From positions 467,058 to 531,057 of the forward strand of contig NZ_LNUP01000015.1 in the NCBI RefSeq assembly GCF_001512295.1: a DNA stretch of 64,000 nucleotides, written 5' to 3'. The notes under the pieces are model-generated. The model did no database searches. It saw only the letters and a list, made by a program, of their open reading frames with translations, and was not told where the DNA came from. Source of the DNA: Pseudomonas sp. EpS/L25 (GTDB lineage Bacteria > Pseudomonadota > Gammaproteobacteria > Pseudomonadales > Pseudomonadaceae). A program made the translations under genes and the position numbers. Positions 45,286 to 54,059 of the stretch are shown piece after piece. How positions within the stretch are numbered: position 1 is the stretch's first letter; every line of letters begins with the position of its first letter.

Positions 45286-45428
45286 AGAGCAGCTAACAAA
45301 ACTACTGCGCGTCCGCCAGACGGGGGCGTGCAGTGCTCGGAATCCTCATGTATCACCCATACACTGCGGTTCCTGCGCGCCGCGCGCACCCGCCTGACAG
45401 CCGCTCGCTACGTTTTGTTAGCCGCTCT
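45286..45428. mobile_element. MITE-like 143-bp element with 17-bp terminal inverted repeats
   Basis: The left end AGAGCAGCTAACAAAAC (45286-45302) and the inverted right end AGAGCGGCTAACAAAAC (45412-45428) match at 16 of 17 bases. The interior holds TACTGCGCGTCCGCCA and CCTCATGTATCACCCATACA, related to the interior of the 200-bp element at 22215-22414. No coding capacity is seen. The right end reaches the stop codon of the next gene (45428-45430), so the element may supply its 3' end. Confidence 0.62.
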
Positions 45429-45877
45429 TACTTGAGGATGACCAGCTTGCCCTTGAGGGCGACGCCGGCTATGAAGGCGCCGGCGTGGCACTCGTAGCGG
45501 CTGGGATCGCTCCACTCGTTCTTCTTGTAGTAGCTGGTGATGTCGGTGACGGCATTGGCGCCGGCGGCCTTGGCCGCATCCTGCAGGCGGATCAGCGCCG
45601 ATTGCAGCACCCAGCGGCAGGCTTCTTCGTCGCTCTTGTTGAAGGCGTTGGTCTTCTGGTTGGTGGTGATGCTGGGATTGACCACCGTGGCCTTGCCGGG
45701 AACCGGATTGCCGGCCAGGTAGAACTTGACGCTGCCATCCAGGCGCTTGGCCGCCAGGGCTTCCTGGACGACTGCGGCGAAGGGCAGTTGCAAGGTGGTA
45801 TCGCGCGCCTGGGCGGCGGCGGGCAGCAGGGCGGCCAGGCTCAGGGCGAGGGCCAGTTTCGGGGCGAGATTGCGCAT
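45428..45877 (-). CDS. Exported protein of unknown function
   Basis: The protein has 149 residues with a clear signal peptide (about 1-24, ending AAAQA-RD). The mature part contains VKFYLAGNPVPGKATVV, TTNQKTNAFNKSDEEACRWV and AGANAVTDITSYYKKNEWSD, and ends in AGVALKGKLVILK. Two cysteines could form a disulfide in the periplasm. Similar proteins in Pseudomonas carry the label excinuclease ATPase subunit, which neither the size nor the signal peptide supports. It lies 102 bp downstream of the lipoprotein gene that ends the APE operon and may not be part of it. Confidence 0.72.
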   Translation of the reverse strand: MRNLAPKLALALSLAALLPAAAQARDTTLQLPFAAVVQEALAAKRLDGSVKFYLAGNPVPGKATVVNPSITTNQKTNAFNKSDEEACRWVLQSALIRLQDAAKAAGANAVTDITSYYKKNEWSDPSRYECHAGAFIAGVALKGKLVILK

Positions 45878-45979
45878 GATGACTTCCTTGTGGATGGGGG
45901 GATGATTTTGTAACGCAGAACGCCTTGACCGTCAGCTAGCGGGCCAGTGTTCTGCGACATCGCGCAAGCGAAGTACCTT

Positions 45980-46378
45980 TCACTCCGCTGCGGCCGTGGG
46001 CGCCGGCAGCCGCAGTTGCCGGCGGATATCGGCGTCGAGCTGCTGCACCCAGCGATTGTAGTTGCGATGGATGCGTTCGCCATCGTAGTCCAGCCCCGCG
46101 CTGTCGCGGTAGCGAATCTGGTAGCCCTTGGTGCTGTAGGGGATGTCGATCCAGGCCTGGTGACGGCTGCGTACCAAGATGCTGGCGACGATCATGCCGG
46201 GGCTCTCGCTGCCCACGGTCCAGCCGCGGGTCTCCAGCACCTCGACGATGGCATTGCGGACGTCGGCGGCGTTCTCCACCCGATCGGTAGGGAAGACCTC
46301 CTGGGGCGTCACCAGTGGCGCCTGGGTACAGGCGGCGAGCAGCAGCAGGCCGAGGACGAGCGACAGGCGACGCAGCAT
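45980..46378 (-). CDS. Putative lipoprotein downstream of the APE genes
   Basis: The protein has 132 residues from the ATG at 46378. The signal MLRRLSLVLGLLLLAACTQ has a lipobox LAAC with the cysteine at residue 17. The mature part has VRNAIVEVLETRGWTVGSE, ILVRSRHQAWIDIPYS and GYQIRYRDSAGLDYDG, a short alpha/beta pattern. The start is 23 bp after the apeR stop with GAGGTAG upstream, so it could be the last gene of the aryl polyene operon. Function is unknown; a periplasmic or outer-membrane role in pigment handling would be inference from position only. Confidence 0.7.
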   Translation of the reverse strand: MLRRLSLVLGLLLLAACTQAPLVTPQEVFPTDRVENAADVRNAIVEVLETRGWTVGSESPGMIVASILVRSRHQAWIDIPYSTKGYQIRYRDSAGLDYDGERIHRNYNRWVQQLDADIRRQLRLPAPTAAAE

Positions 46379-46401
46379 GGAGCTACCTCTTGGGGTGATC
46401 A

Positions 46402-47634
46402 TCAGGACCAGCGGCGGAAGATCAGCGAGGTGTTCACCCCGCCGAAGGCGAAATTGTTGTTCATCACATGCTCGGTACGCAGCGTGCGCGGCCCGTCACG
46501 CAGATAGTCCAGCTCGCCGCACTGGGGGTCCAGCTCGTCGAGGTTGAGGGTCGGTACGAACAGTTCCTCGTTCATCATGGCGATGCTGAACCAGGATTCC
46601 AGGGCACCGCAGGCCCCGAGGGTGTGGCCCAGGTAGCTCTTCTGCGAGCTGATGGGCATGCGCGCGCCGAACAGCGCCTGGGTGGCGCGGGTCTCGGCGA
46701 TGTCGCCCTGCTCGGTAGCGGTGCCGTGGCCGTTGACATAGCCGATGGCCTCCGGCGCCAGCCCGGCGTCTTCCAGGGCCAGCTCCATGGCGCGCTGCAT
46801 GGTGGCCTGCTCGGGGCGGGTGGAGTGCTGGCCGTCGGCGTTGCTGCCGAAGCCGACGATCTCGGCGTGGATGTGCGCACCGCGCGCCAGGGCGTGTTCC
46901 AGCTCTTCCAGCACCAGGATGCCGGCACCTTCGCCGATCACCAGGCCATCGCGGCCCTGGTCGTAGGGGCGTGGCGACGTGTGGGGGGCGTCGTTGCGCA
47001 GGCTGGTGGCATAGAGGGTGTCGAAGACCATGGCTTCGCTGGGGCAGAGTTCTTCGGCGCCGCCGGCCAGCATCAGCGGCAGGCGGCCGAACTTGATCGC
47101 CTCGTAGGCGTAGCCGATGCCCTGGCTGCCACTGGTGCAGGCGCTGGAGGTGGGGATCAGCCGGCCCTTGAGCCCGAAGAACAGACTCAGGTTGGCGGCG
47201 GCGGTGTGCGGCATCATGCGCACATAGGTGTTGGCATTGAGGCCCACCGCGGCGTCGCTGAGCAGCATGTTGGCCAGCGCCTTGATGTCGTCGGTGCTGC
47301 CGGTGGAGGAGCCGCAGGCCACGCCCATGCGGCCGTCGGCGATGCTGGCATCGTCCAGCAGCCCGGCATCGGCCAGGGCGCGCTCGGCGGCGGCCACCGC
47401 CAGCTGGGAGACACGACCCATGCTGCGCAGCTGCTTGCGGGTCCAGTGACTGGGCACCTGGAAGTCGACGATGGGGCCACCCAGGCGGGTGTTCATCTCG
47501 GTATAGCGGTCCCAGGCGTCCATGCGGCGGATGCCGCTGTGGCCGGCCAGGAAGTGGTCGCGGATGGTCGGCCAGTCACTGCCCAGGGCGGTGACGCCGG
47601 CCATCCCGGTGATCACGACGCGACGACCGCTCAT
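46402..47634 (-). CDS. apeR: Beta-ketoacyl-ACP synthase of the APE cluster (ApeR-type)
   Basis: The protein has 410 residues. It is a FabF-like condensing enzyme with the full Cys-His-His set: Cys166 in SSACTSGSQG, histidines in NGHGTATEQGD and SYLGHTLGACGALE, and the C-terminal NNNFAFGGVNTSL. In aryl polyene synthesis such KS enzymes extend the ACP-bound polyene by two carbons. The ATG at 47634 overlaps the apeQ stop by one base (TGATG); a GTG at 47640 is the alternative. It follows apeQ, as in the known APE order O-P-Q-R. Confidence 0.9.
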   Translation of the reverse strand: MSGRRVVITGMAGVTALGSDWPTIRDHFLAGHSGIRRMDAWDRYTEMNTRLGGPIVDFQVPSHWTRKQLRSMGRVSQLAVAAAERALADAGLLDDASIADGRMGVACGSSTGSTDDIKALANMLLSDAAVGLNANTYVRMMPHTAAANLSLFFGLKGRLIPTSSACTSGSQGIGYAYEAIKFGRLPLMLAGGAEELCPSEAMVFDTLYATSLRNDAPHTSPRPYDQGRDGLVIGEGAGILVLEELEHALARGAHIHAEIVGFGSNADGQHSTRPEQATMQRAMELALEDAGLAPEAIGYVNGHGTATEQGDIAETRATQALFGARMPISSQKSYLGHTLGACGALESWFSIAMMNEELFVPTLNLDELDPQCGELDYLRDGPRTLRTEHVMNNNFAFGGVNTSLIFRRWS

Positions 47635-48371
47635 CAGCACAGCCCTCCGTTGACCGCCAGCACCTGGCGGGTGATGTAGCCGGCCTCGGGTGCGAGCAGG
47701 AAGGCCACCGCGTGGGCCACCTCCTCGGGGGTGCCCATCCGCCCGGCGGGGATCATCTCGAGAATCTTGTCCACCGGCACGTGCTCGTCGAGGATCTCGG
47801 TGTCGATCAGCCCCGGGGCGACGCAGTTGACGGTTATCTTGCGCTTGGCCAGCTCCACCGCCAGGGCCTTGGCGGCGCCAATCAGGCCGGCCTTGGAAGC
47901 GCTGTAGTTGACCTGGCCGCGATTGCCGATCAGACCGGACACCGAGGTGATGCAGACGATGCGCCCCGGCGCGCGGCGGCGGATCATCGGCATGACCACC
48001 GGGTGCAGCACGTTGTAGAAGCCGTCGAGGTTGGTGCGCAGCACCACGTCCCAGTCCTCGCCGGTCAGTGCCGGGAAGGCGCCGTCGCGGGTCAGGCCGG
48101 CGTTGCAGACTACCCCGTAGTAGCCGCCGTGGGCTTCGGTGTCGGCCTCCAGGATGGCGGCGCAGGCGGCGCGGTCGCCGACGTCGAATTGCAGCACCCG
48201 GGCGCGGCGGCCCAGGGCCTCGACCTCGGCGCGCACGGCCTCGGCTTCGTCGCGGCGGCTGCGGCAGTGCAGCACCAGGTCATGGCCGGCGGCGGCCAGG
48301 CGCAGGGCGATGGCGCGGCCCAGGCCGCGACTGGAACCGGTCACCAGGACCGGGGCGGGGGCGACGCTCAT
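47634..48371 (-). CDS. apeQ: 3-ketoacyl-ACP reductase of the APE cluster (ApeQ-type)
   Basis: The protein has 245 residues and is a FabG-like short-chain dehydrogenase. The NADP-binding TGSSRGLGRAIAL, the NAG motif (VVCNAGLTRDG), the catalytic serine in CITSVSGLIG and the YSASK pair are intact. It reduces the keto group after each condensation in polyene growth, using ACP-bound intermediates in the cytoplasm. The start at 48371 overlaps the apeP stop by 4 bp. Confidence 0.92.
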   Translation of the reverse strand: MSVAPAPVLVTGSSRGLGRAIALRLAAAGHDLVLHCRSRRDEAEAVRAEVEALGRRARVLQFDVGDRAACAAILEADTEAHGGYYGVVCNAGLTRDGAFPALTGEDWDVVLRTNLDGFYNVLHPVVMPMIRRRAPGRIVCITSVSGLIGNRGQVNYSASKAGLIGAAKALAVELAKRKITVNCVAPGLIDTEILDEHVPVDKILEMIPAGRMGTPEEVAHAVAFLLAPEAGYITRQVLAVNGGLC

Positions 48372-48817
48372 GGCGCGGGCTCCTCTAGGTACAGATCCGC
48401 CTGGGGCGGGCGATAGACGTTCAGGCGGGCGCTGGCCTGGCAGCCAGGGCCCTGCAGCTGGCAGTCGAAGATGGCCATGCCATCCTCGTTTTCCAGCGCC
48501 GACTGGGCGCGGATGCGCAATTCGGCGCCGGCGGGAAAGGCTGGCACGTCGCAGGCGAACTGGCGGGTGCCGAGCAGGAAGCCCAGCGCCGGTGCCTCGC
48601 CACGGCGGCGCGCCTGGCAGCCAGCGAAGGCGGCCACGCTCTGGGCCATCAGCTCCACGCCGATCCAGGCCGGCAGGGCGCCGTCGACGTCGGTGAAGAG
48701 GCCGGGACGCACCACCAGGCGGGTCTCGATGCTGTCGTCGTCGCAGGCGAGGATCTCGTCGATCAGCAGCATGTCGCCGGCGTGGGGTACCAGCTCGGCG
48801 AGGGGCCAGGGAATCAT
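48368..48817 (-). CDS. apeP: Hotdog-fold 3-hydroxyacyl-ACP dehydratase (ApeP-type)
   Basis: The protein has 149 residues. The hotdog fold has LVPHAGDMLLIDEIL with the catalytic-type histidine at residue 12, followed by LPAWIGVELMAQSVAAFAGC in the central helix. This resembles the ApeP dehydratases rather than housekeeping FabZ. It removes water from the 3-hydroxyacyl-ACP to give each new double bond of the polyene. It overlaps both neighbours by 4 bp. Confidence 0.88.
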   Translation of the reverse strand: MIPWPLAELVPHAGDMLLIDEILACDDDSIETRLVVRPGLFTDVDGALPAWIGVELMAQSVAAFAGCQARRRGEAPALGFLLGTRQFACDVPAFPAGAELRIRAQSALENEDGMAIFDCQLQGPGCQASARLNVYRPPQADLYLEEPAP

Positions 48818-49998
48818 GAGGGGGCTCCGAGGATGAGGCTGACGTTGCTGCCACCGAAGGCGAAGCTGTTGCTCATGGCGTGGCGGCGGCCGTCCAGGCG
48901 GCTGTCGGGAGTGGTGAGTGCCAGGCGCGGCAGGGCCGGATCGGGCTGGCCGTCCCAGCGGTGCGGCGGCAACTGGCCGGCGGAATTGAGGGCCGGATCG
49001 AGGGTCAGCCAGGCGAAGGCGGCTTCCAGGGCCCCGGCGGCGCCGAGGGTATGGCCGGTCAGCGGCTTGGTCGACGAGCAGGGCACCCCGGCCGGGAACA
49101 CCGCCTGGGTCGCCTGGCTTTCCATGGCATCGTTATGCGGCGTGGCGGTGCCGTGCAGGTTGAGATAGCCGATGTCGGTCGGTGCCAGGCCGCTGGCGCG
49201 CAGGGCCGTCTGCATGGCCTGGATGGCGCCGCGCCCGCTGGGGTCGGGGGCCGAGATGTGATGGGCGTCGGAGCTGGCGCCGCCACCGAGCAGGACGATG
49301 GGGCCGGGCTCGCGGGTCAGCAGGAACAGCGCCGCCCCCTCGCCGATGTTGATGCCGCAGCGGTTGACCGAGAAGGGGTTGCACAGCGCCTCGCTGATGG
49401 CTTCCAGGGCGGCGAAGCCATTCAGGGTCAGGCCGCAGAGGCTGTCGACGCCGCCGCAGAGCACGGCGTCGCAATGGCCCTGGACCAGCAGCCGCCGGGC
49501 GCTGAGCAGGGCGCGGGCGCTGCTGGTGCAGGCGGTGGACAGACCGTAGCAGGGACCGCTCAGGCCCAGGTAGCGGGCGAGGAAGTCGGCCGGTGCCACC
49601 AGTTCCTGCTGGGCGTACTGATAGCCCTCGGGCAGCTGGCCGCTGCGCTGGTGCAAGGCGATGCCCTGGCTGGCCTCGTGAATGCCCGAGGTGCTGGTGC
49701 CCAGCACTACGCCGATGCGGGCCGGGCCGTGGCGCTCGATGGCTTGGCGCACCTGGGGCTCGATCTCGGTGAGGGCGGCCAGCAGCAGCTGGTTGTTGCG
49801 GCTGAAGAAGGGTGCCCAGGCCGCTGGCCAGGCCGGCAGGGCGGCGGTGACGGTACCCACCGGCGGCTGGCGCTCGGGAATCCAGCCCGGGGTGGGCCGC
49901 ATGCCGGCCGTGTCGCCGGCGAACAGCCCGCGGGCCACCTCGGCCTTGCCCTGGCCCAGGGCGCAGAGCAGGCCCAGGGCGTTCAGGTAGGCGCTCAA
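48814..49998 (-). CDS. apeO: Beta-ketoacyl-ACP synthase of the APE cluster (ApeO-type)
   Basis: The protein has 394 residues. Active-site Cys157 lies in STACTSSARALL; the histidines are in NLHGTATPHNDAME and PLTGHTLGAAGALEA, and SNSFAFGGSNVSLIL closes the fold. In studied APE systems ApeO pairs with the chain-length-factor-like ApeC as a heterodimer. The apeC-like gene here is at the far upstream end of the operon. It overlaps the DUF3261 gene and apeP by 4 bp each. Confidence 0.9.
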   Translation of the reverse strand: MSAYLNALGLLCALGQGKAEVARGLFAGDTAGMRPTPGWIPERQPPVGTVTAALPAWPAAWAPFFSRNNQLLLAALTEIEPQVRQAIERHGPARIGVVLGTSTSGIHEASQGIALHQRSGQLPEGYQYAQQELVAPADFLARYLGLSGPCYGLSTACTSSARALLSARRLLVQGHCDAVLCGGVDSLCGLTLNGFAALEAISEALCNPFSVNRCGINIGEGAALFLLTREPGPIVLLGGGASSDAHHISAPDPSGRGAIQAMQTALRASGLAPTDIGYLNLHGTATPHNDAMESQATQAVFPAGVPCSSTKPLTGHTLGAAGALEAAFAWLTLDPALNSAGQLPPHRWDGQPDPALPRLALTTPDSRLDGRRHAMSNSFAFGGSNVSLILGAPS

Positions 49999-50489
49999 GG
50001 CGCGGACTCCGGGAGCAGGATCAGGCGGTAGCTCGGCTGGTCCGGTGCCTGCAGTTCCAGGCGGTCGGCGGCGGGATAGCGCACCTGCCAGTCCTCGAGG
50101 GTGCGGCTGCCATCGGCAGCCTGCTGCCAGCCGCCCGCGGCATAGGCCCGGGGCAACTGCGCGGCGGGCGTCAGGGCGAACAGGAGCACGGCGAAGAAGG
50201 CGCGCGCCTGGGGGTTCGGCGGCAGCAGGCCGTCGGCCTGCCAGGCGCCATCGATGAATTGCTGGCGCGCCTGGGGCACGCCAAGCGGATCGAACAGCGA
50301 GAAACGCAGGTGGCGACCTTCCGGCTGGATCGCCAGCAGCAGGGCATCGCTGCCTGCCGGCGTCTGGCGCTCCACCTGGTAGACGCGCGCGCGGTCCAGC
50401 GGCGGCGGACTGCTGGGCAGCGGCGGCTGGCTGGCGCAGGCGGCGAGCAGCAGGCCAGCCAGGAGGAGGAGCGGACGGAGCAAGGTCAT
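49995..50489 (-). CDS. apeN: DUF3261 lipoprotein of the APE cluster (ApeN-type)
   Basis: The protein has 164 residues from the ATG at 50489. The signal MTLLRPLLLLAGLLLAACAS has a lipobox LAAC. The mature domain matches DUF3261 in layout, with ALLLAIQPEGRHLRFSLFDP, LLPPNPQARAFFAVLLFALTP and DWQVRYPAADRLELQAP. Genes of this family are linked to APE clusters and are thought to act with the LolA-like carrier and MMPL exporter in moving the lipid to the outer membrane. It overlaps both neighbours by 4 bp. Confidence 0.85.
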   Translation of the reverse strand: MTLLRPLLLLAGLLLAACASQPPLPSSPPPLDRARVYQVERQTPAGSDALLLAIQPEGRHLRFSLFDPLGVPQARQQFIDGAWQADGLLPPNPQARAFFAVLLFALTPAAQLPRAYAAGGWQQAADGSRTLEDWQVRYPAADRLELQAPDQPSYRLILLPESAP

Positions 50490-51733
50490 GCAGGATGGGC
50501 CGAATTCAGCTGGCAAAGCTCCACGAGCAGGCGCAGGCGCCGCTTGGGTTCCTTGACGAAGGGGTTGCGAACGTCCCAGGCGTAGCCGGCGAGGATGGCG
50601 CAGATCATGCTGCGGATCTCGGGCTGGGCGTGCTCGAAATAGATGACGTCCTGGAAACTGCCATCGTACCAGCCCTCCACATAGGCACGGAACGTATCGA
50701 CGCCCGCCTTGAGCGGCTGGGCGAATTCGGTTTCCCAGTCCACCGGCTCGCCGCGCAGCTGGCGATCCACCAGGGGCGCGGCCAGGCTGGCCGAGCGCAG
50801 GGCGATGGTGACGCCCGAGGAGAACACCGGATCGAGGAACTCGGCGGCGTTGCCCAGCAGGGCGAAGCCGGGGCCGTGCAGGCGCTTGACGTTGGCCGCG
50901 TAGCCACCCAGCTCGCGTACCGGGGTATCCCAGACCGCATTGTGCAGCACCCGGGCCAGGCTCGGGGTCTCGGCGACCCAGTCGCGCAGACAGGTGGCGA
51001 GATCAAGGGCGCGCCCGGCATAGCGCTCGGCGGCGGCGACCACGCCCAGGGAGGTGCGGCCGTCGCTGAAGGGAATGGTCCAGAACCAGACGTCGCGCAG
51101 GGTCGGGTGGGTGGTGATGAGGATACGTTCGCGGTCGAAGCCGGGGTCGTCGATGCGGTCCTCGACGTGGGTGAAGAGGGCGCGCCGCATGGGGAAGTTC
51201 GACGGTGCCTCCAGATCCAGCAGGCGCGGCAGGACGCGGCCGTAGCCGCTGGCGTCGAGCAGGAAGTCGGTGGTCAGCGCATAGGCCTGGCCGTCGTCGC
51301 CCAGCACCTCGATCCGCGTCCTTTCACCGCCTTCGCCCAGGGTCACGGCGGTGACGCGCTGGCCGTAGCGGATCGCCACGCCCTGGCGCGCGGCGTCATC
51401 GGCGAGGATCTTGTCGAAGGGGCCGCGCTGGACCTGGAAGGTGCTGCGGCCACCGCTATAAGTGTCGCGAAAGTCGAAGTCGGTGTAGCGCTCGCCCCAG
51501 GCGAAGGCCGCGCCGACCTTGGTCTGGAAACCGGCGGCCTCGACCGCCGGCAGCATCCCGGCTTCCTCGACGAAGTCCAGGCTGTGGGAGAGCAGGCTCT
51601 CGCCGATGGAAAAGCGCGGAAAGTGCTGGGCTTCCAGCACCAGCACCGCATGGCCGCGACGCTTGAGCAGGGCGGCGACCACGGCGCCGGCCGGACCGGC
51701 ACCGATGACGACCAGGGGATGATGTTCAACCAT
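50486..51733 (-). CDS. FAD-dependent oxidoreductase with flavin-dependent halogenase motifs
   Basis: The protein has 415 residues. FAD binding is by [34 protein letters not shown] is the GES segment of the halogenase/geranylgeranyl-reductase-like group. Three features of flavin-dependent halogenases are visible: Lys72 in GFQTKVGAAFAW, where the catalytic lysine of phenol halogenases lies; WFWTIP at 216-221, matching WxWxIP; and FLDPVFSSG at 299-307, matching FxPxFSxG. Related oxidoreductases of unproven halogenase activity occur in APE-type clusters. It could halogenate or hydroxylate the aryl head. It overlaps the MMPL gene by 8 bp and apeN by 4 bp. A flavin reductase gene is not seen here. 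Confidence 0.8.
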   Translation of the reverse strand: MVEHHPLVVIGAGPAGAVVAALLKRRGHAVLVLEAQHFPRFSIGESLLSHSLDFVEEAGMLPAVEAAGFQTKVGAAFAWGERYTDFDFRDTYSGGRSTFQVQRGPFDKILADDAARQGVAIRYGQRVTAVTLGEGGERTRIEVLGDDGQAYALTTDFLLDASGYGRVLPRLLDLEAPSNFPMRRALFTHVEDRIDDPGFDRERILITTHPTLRDVWFWTIPFSDGRTSLGVVAAAERYAGRALDLATCLRDWVAETPSLARVLHNAVWDTPVRELGGYAANVKRLHGPGFALLGNAAEFLDPVFSSGVTIALRSASLAAPLVDRQLRGEPVDWETEFAQPLKAGVDTFRAYVEGWYDGSFQDVIYFEHAQPEIRSMICAILAGYAWDVRNPFVKEPKRRLRLLVELCQLNSAHPA

Positions 51734-54059
51734 GACGAAGGTCCTTTTCGTGGGAGACGGGAGGCGAGGCCCAGGGCGCCAGCAGAAAGCTGAACACCAG
51801 CCCCAGGCTGATGGCCAGGCCGAAGTTGGCGATGGCCGGGGTGCTGCTGAGCAGCAGCAGGCCGAACGACAGCCAGCTGCCGACGCCGGACAGCAGGCCA
51901 CCGAGCAGACTCACCGCAGCGCCGCCGATGGCCTCGTGCATGAGGATGGCGTAGTCCACGCCGATGGCGGTGATCAGCAGCAGGGCGAAGAGGCTGAACA
52001 GGGTCAGCGGCTGGCCCAGCCAGCCCAGGCAGGCCAGGGCCGCCAGCGCGGCCAACAGCGGCAGGCAGACGATGCGCAGCGCCGCGCGGCGACCGAAGGC
52101 CCAGAGCAGCAGGAGGAAGATGGCCCCCGAGGCCAGCAGCTTGAGCTCGACTGCCAGGCGCTGGGTGTGGACGAACAGCCCGCGCAGTTCGCCGAGGCGA
52201 TCCACCAGTTGCACGCCGGGCAGGCCGTCGGCCACCGTCTGTAGCAGACGGGCATCGCCCAAGCCTTGCAGGCTGACCAGGCCGGCCGCGCCGCCATCGG
52301 CCGTCCGGCCTAGCCAGAGCGGTCGCCAGGGTTCGCCCAGGGGCCCGGCCAGGGCCTGGTCGAGACTCAGGTCGGGTAACTGATGCATTTGCTTGAGTTC
52401 GGCGTCCAGCGCCCCGGCCGGTATGCCTACCGCCAGCAGGGGTTGCAGGCGCTCTTGCCAGCCGGCCAGGGCCTGGCGCAGTTCGGCCTGCGCGGCGGCG
52501 GGGGCGACCAGGCCGCTGAGGGCGCGATAGCCCTGCAGCTTGCCGTCTGCGACCAGGGCGTCGAGGCGCTGGCCCAGGGCGGTCTGGCGTTGCAGCACCT
52601 GGTCGGCGTCCGCGCCGCGCACCAGGAAGAACTGGCTGGTGGGTTGCAAGCCGGTGAGGCGGGCGATGGCCTGGGCTTCACGGGTCAGCGCCGGGTCCTG
52701 GCCGAGCCAGAGGCGCAGGTCGTTCTGGGTGTGCAACTGCCAGAGGCCGGCGCCGCAGAAGGCCAGCAGCGCCAGGAGCAGCGGCAGGCTGCCGGTGCGG
52801 GCCAGCAGCCGCAGGCGCAGGTCGAGCAGGCGCTGCATGAGGCGCAGGGGCGCGGCGGGCGGCGCCAGGTCCAGGCGCTGCCACCAGGCCGGCAATAGGC
52901 AGACGGTGGTGAGGTAGGCGCCGATCAGGCCGGCAGCGGAGAACACCGCCACCTGGGTCAGGGCCGGGAAGGGCGTGCAAGCCAGTGCCAGGTAGCCGAG
53001 CAGGTTGGTGGCCAGGCTGAGGGACAAACCGGGCAGGGTCTCGCGCAGGATGCCCGTGGCGTCCCAGGGGCCGCCCTTCCAGCTCTTGCTGAGATAGTGC
53101 AGTGGATAGTCGGCGGCCACCCCGGTCAGGCTGGCGCCGAGGATCAGGGTGAGGGCGTTGATCTGGCCGAACAGCAGTACGCAGGCGGCACTGCCGGCCA
53201 GCAGGGCCACGCCCACGGCCAGGAGGCTGAGCAGCACCCGCCAGCGGCGGAACAGCCCCAGCAGCAGGGCCAGGGTGCCGAGGGTGGCGAGGCCGCCGAT
53301 CAGCGACATCTCGCGGCTGGCGGTGGCCTGGCCGTTGGCGGCGTATCTCAGGCCACTGGCGGCGAGCAGTTGGCCACCGTCGGCGACCACCTCGCGGCGG
53401 GCGGCCTCGACCAAGGCCTCCACCTGGGGCGGGGCGTCGAAATCGAAGGCATCGGCGCGGGTGCGGGCGCGAACCAGCGCCCAGGTCAGGCCATCGCCCT
53501 GGGTCAGCAGCAGGCCGCTGCCGGCGTCGAATTGCACCTTGCTGGCCGGGGTGAGCTGGCGCTGCAGCAGCAGGCCGAGGCCGAACCAGTCCTGCTCCAG
53601 GGGCAGGGCGCCAGCACCGGCGAAGGGATCGAAGAGCGCCGCGGCGCGGGCTTGCAGATAGGCATCGGGCGTCTTGAGCAGCTCGTCGCGCGCCGGCCCC
53701 GGCGCCAGCGCCAGGCGACTGGCCAGGAGTTGCTGGCGCAGGCCGGGCAGGTCCGGCGTGAGTTGCCACTGCACCTTCTCGAACAGCGGCGCTTGGGACC
53801 AGGCCTGGCCCAGGCGCTCGACCAGGGCGGCGACCCGCTCGCGTTGGGGATGACCGACCAGCAGCAGCACCTCGCGATTGAGCGGCTCGGCCATGCGCGC
53901 CTCGGCTTGCAGGGTGAGGGCATCGCCGGCGCCCTGGGGCAGCAGGGCCAGCAGATCGGCGGCCACCGGCGGGCCGTGCCGCCACTGCCAGGCGCTGAGC
54001 GCCAGCAGGGCGAGCAGGAACAGCAGGAACAGCAGGAAGGGACGGTGCAGGCGGGTCAC
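51726..54059 (-). CDS. apeM: MMPL/RND-family exporter of the APE cluster (ApeM-type)
   Basis: The protein has 777 residues, with an N-terminal membrane helix (LFLLFLLALLALSAW), a large periplasmic domain, then five to six helices including LILGASLTGVAADYPLHYLS. This pattern is repeated in the second half (TAIGVDYAILMHEAIGGAA). This two-fold layout is the RND/MMPL design. In APE loci the exporter is thought to move the aryl polyene lipid across the inner membrane with the LolA-like protein. Start and stop overlap both neighbours. Confidence 0.88.
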   Translation of the reverse strand: MTRLHRPFLLFLLFLLALLALSAWQWRHGPPVAADLLALLPQGAGDALTLQAEARMAEPLNREVLLLVGHPQRERVAALVERLGQAWSQAPLFEKVQWQLTPDLPGLRQQLLASRLALAPGPARDELLKTPDAYLQARAAALFDPFAGAGALPLEQDWFGLGLLLQRQLTPASKVQFDAGSGLLLTQGDGLTWALVRARTRADAFDFDAPPQVEALVEAARREVVADGGQLLAASGLRYAANGQATASREMSLIGGLATLGTLALLLGLFRRWRVLLSLLAVGVALLAGSAACVLLFGQINALTLILGASLTGVAADYPLHYLSKSWKGGPWDATGILRETLPGLSLSLATNLLGYLALACTPFPALTQVAVFSAAGLIGAYLTTVCLLPAWWQRLDLAPPAAPLRLMQRLLDLRLRLLARTGSLPLLLALLAFCGAGLWQLHTQNDLRLWLGQDPALTREAQAIARLTGLQPTSQFFLVRGADADQVLQRQTALGQRLDALVADGKLQGYRALSGLVAPAAAQAELRQALAGWQERLQPLLAVGIPAGALDAELKQMHQLPDLSLDQALAGPLGEPWRPLWLGRTADGGAAGLVSLQGLGDARLLQTVADGLPGVQLVDRLGELRGLFVHTQRLAVELKLLASGAIFLLLLWAFGRRAALRIVCLPLLAALAALACLGWLGQPLTLFSLFALLLITAIGVDYAILMHEAIGGAAVSLLGGLLSGVGSWLSFGLLLLSSTPAIANFGLAISLGLVFSFLLAPWASPPVSHEKDLRHG

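Noticed and set aside
45428-45877. Excinuclease (UvrA-type) subunit
   Set aside because: The protein has 149 residues, a signal peptide and no Walker or zinc motifs, so the name used for similar proteins is not supported.
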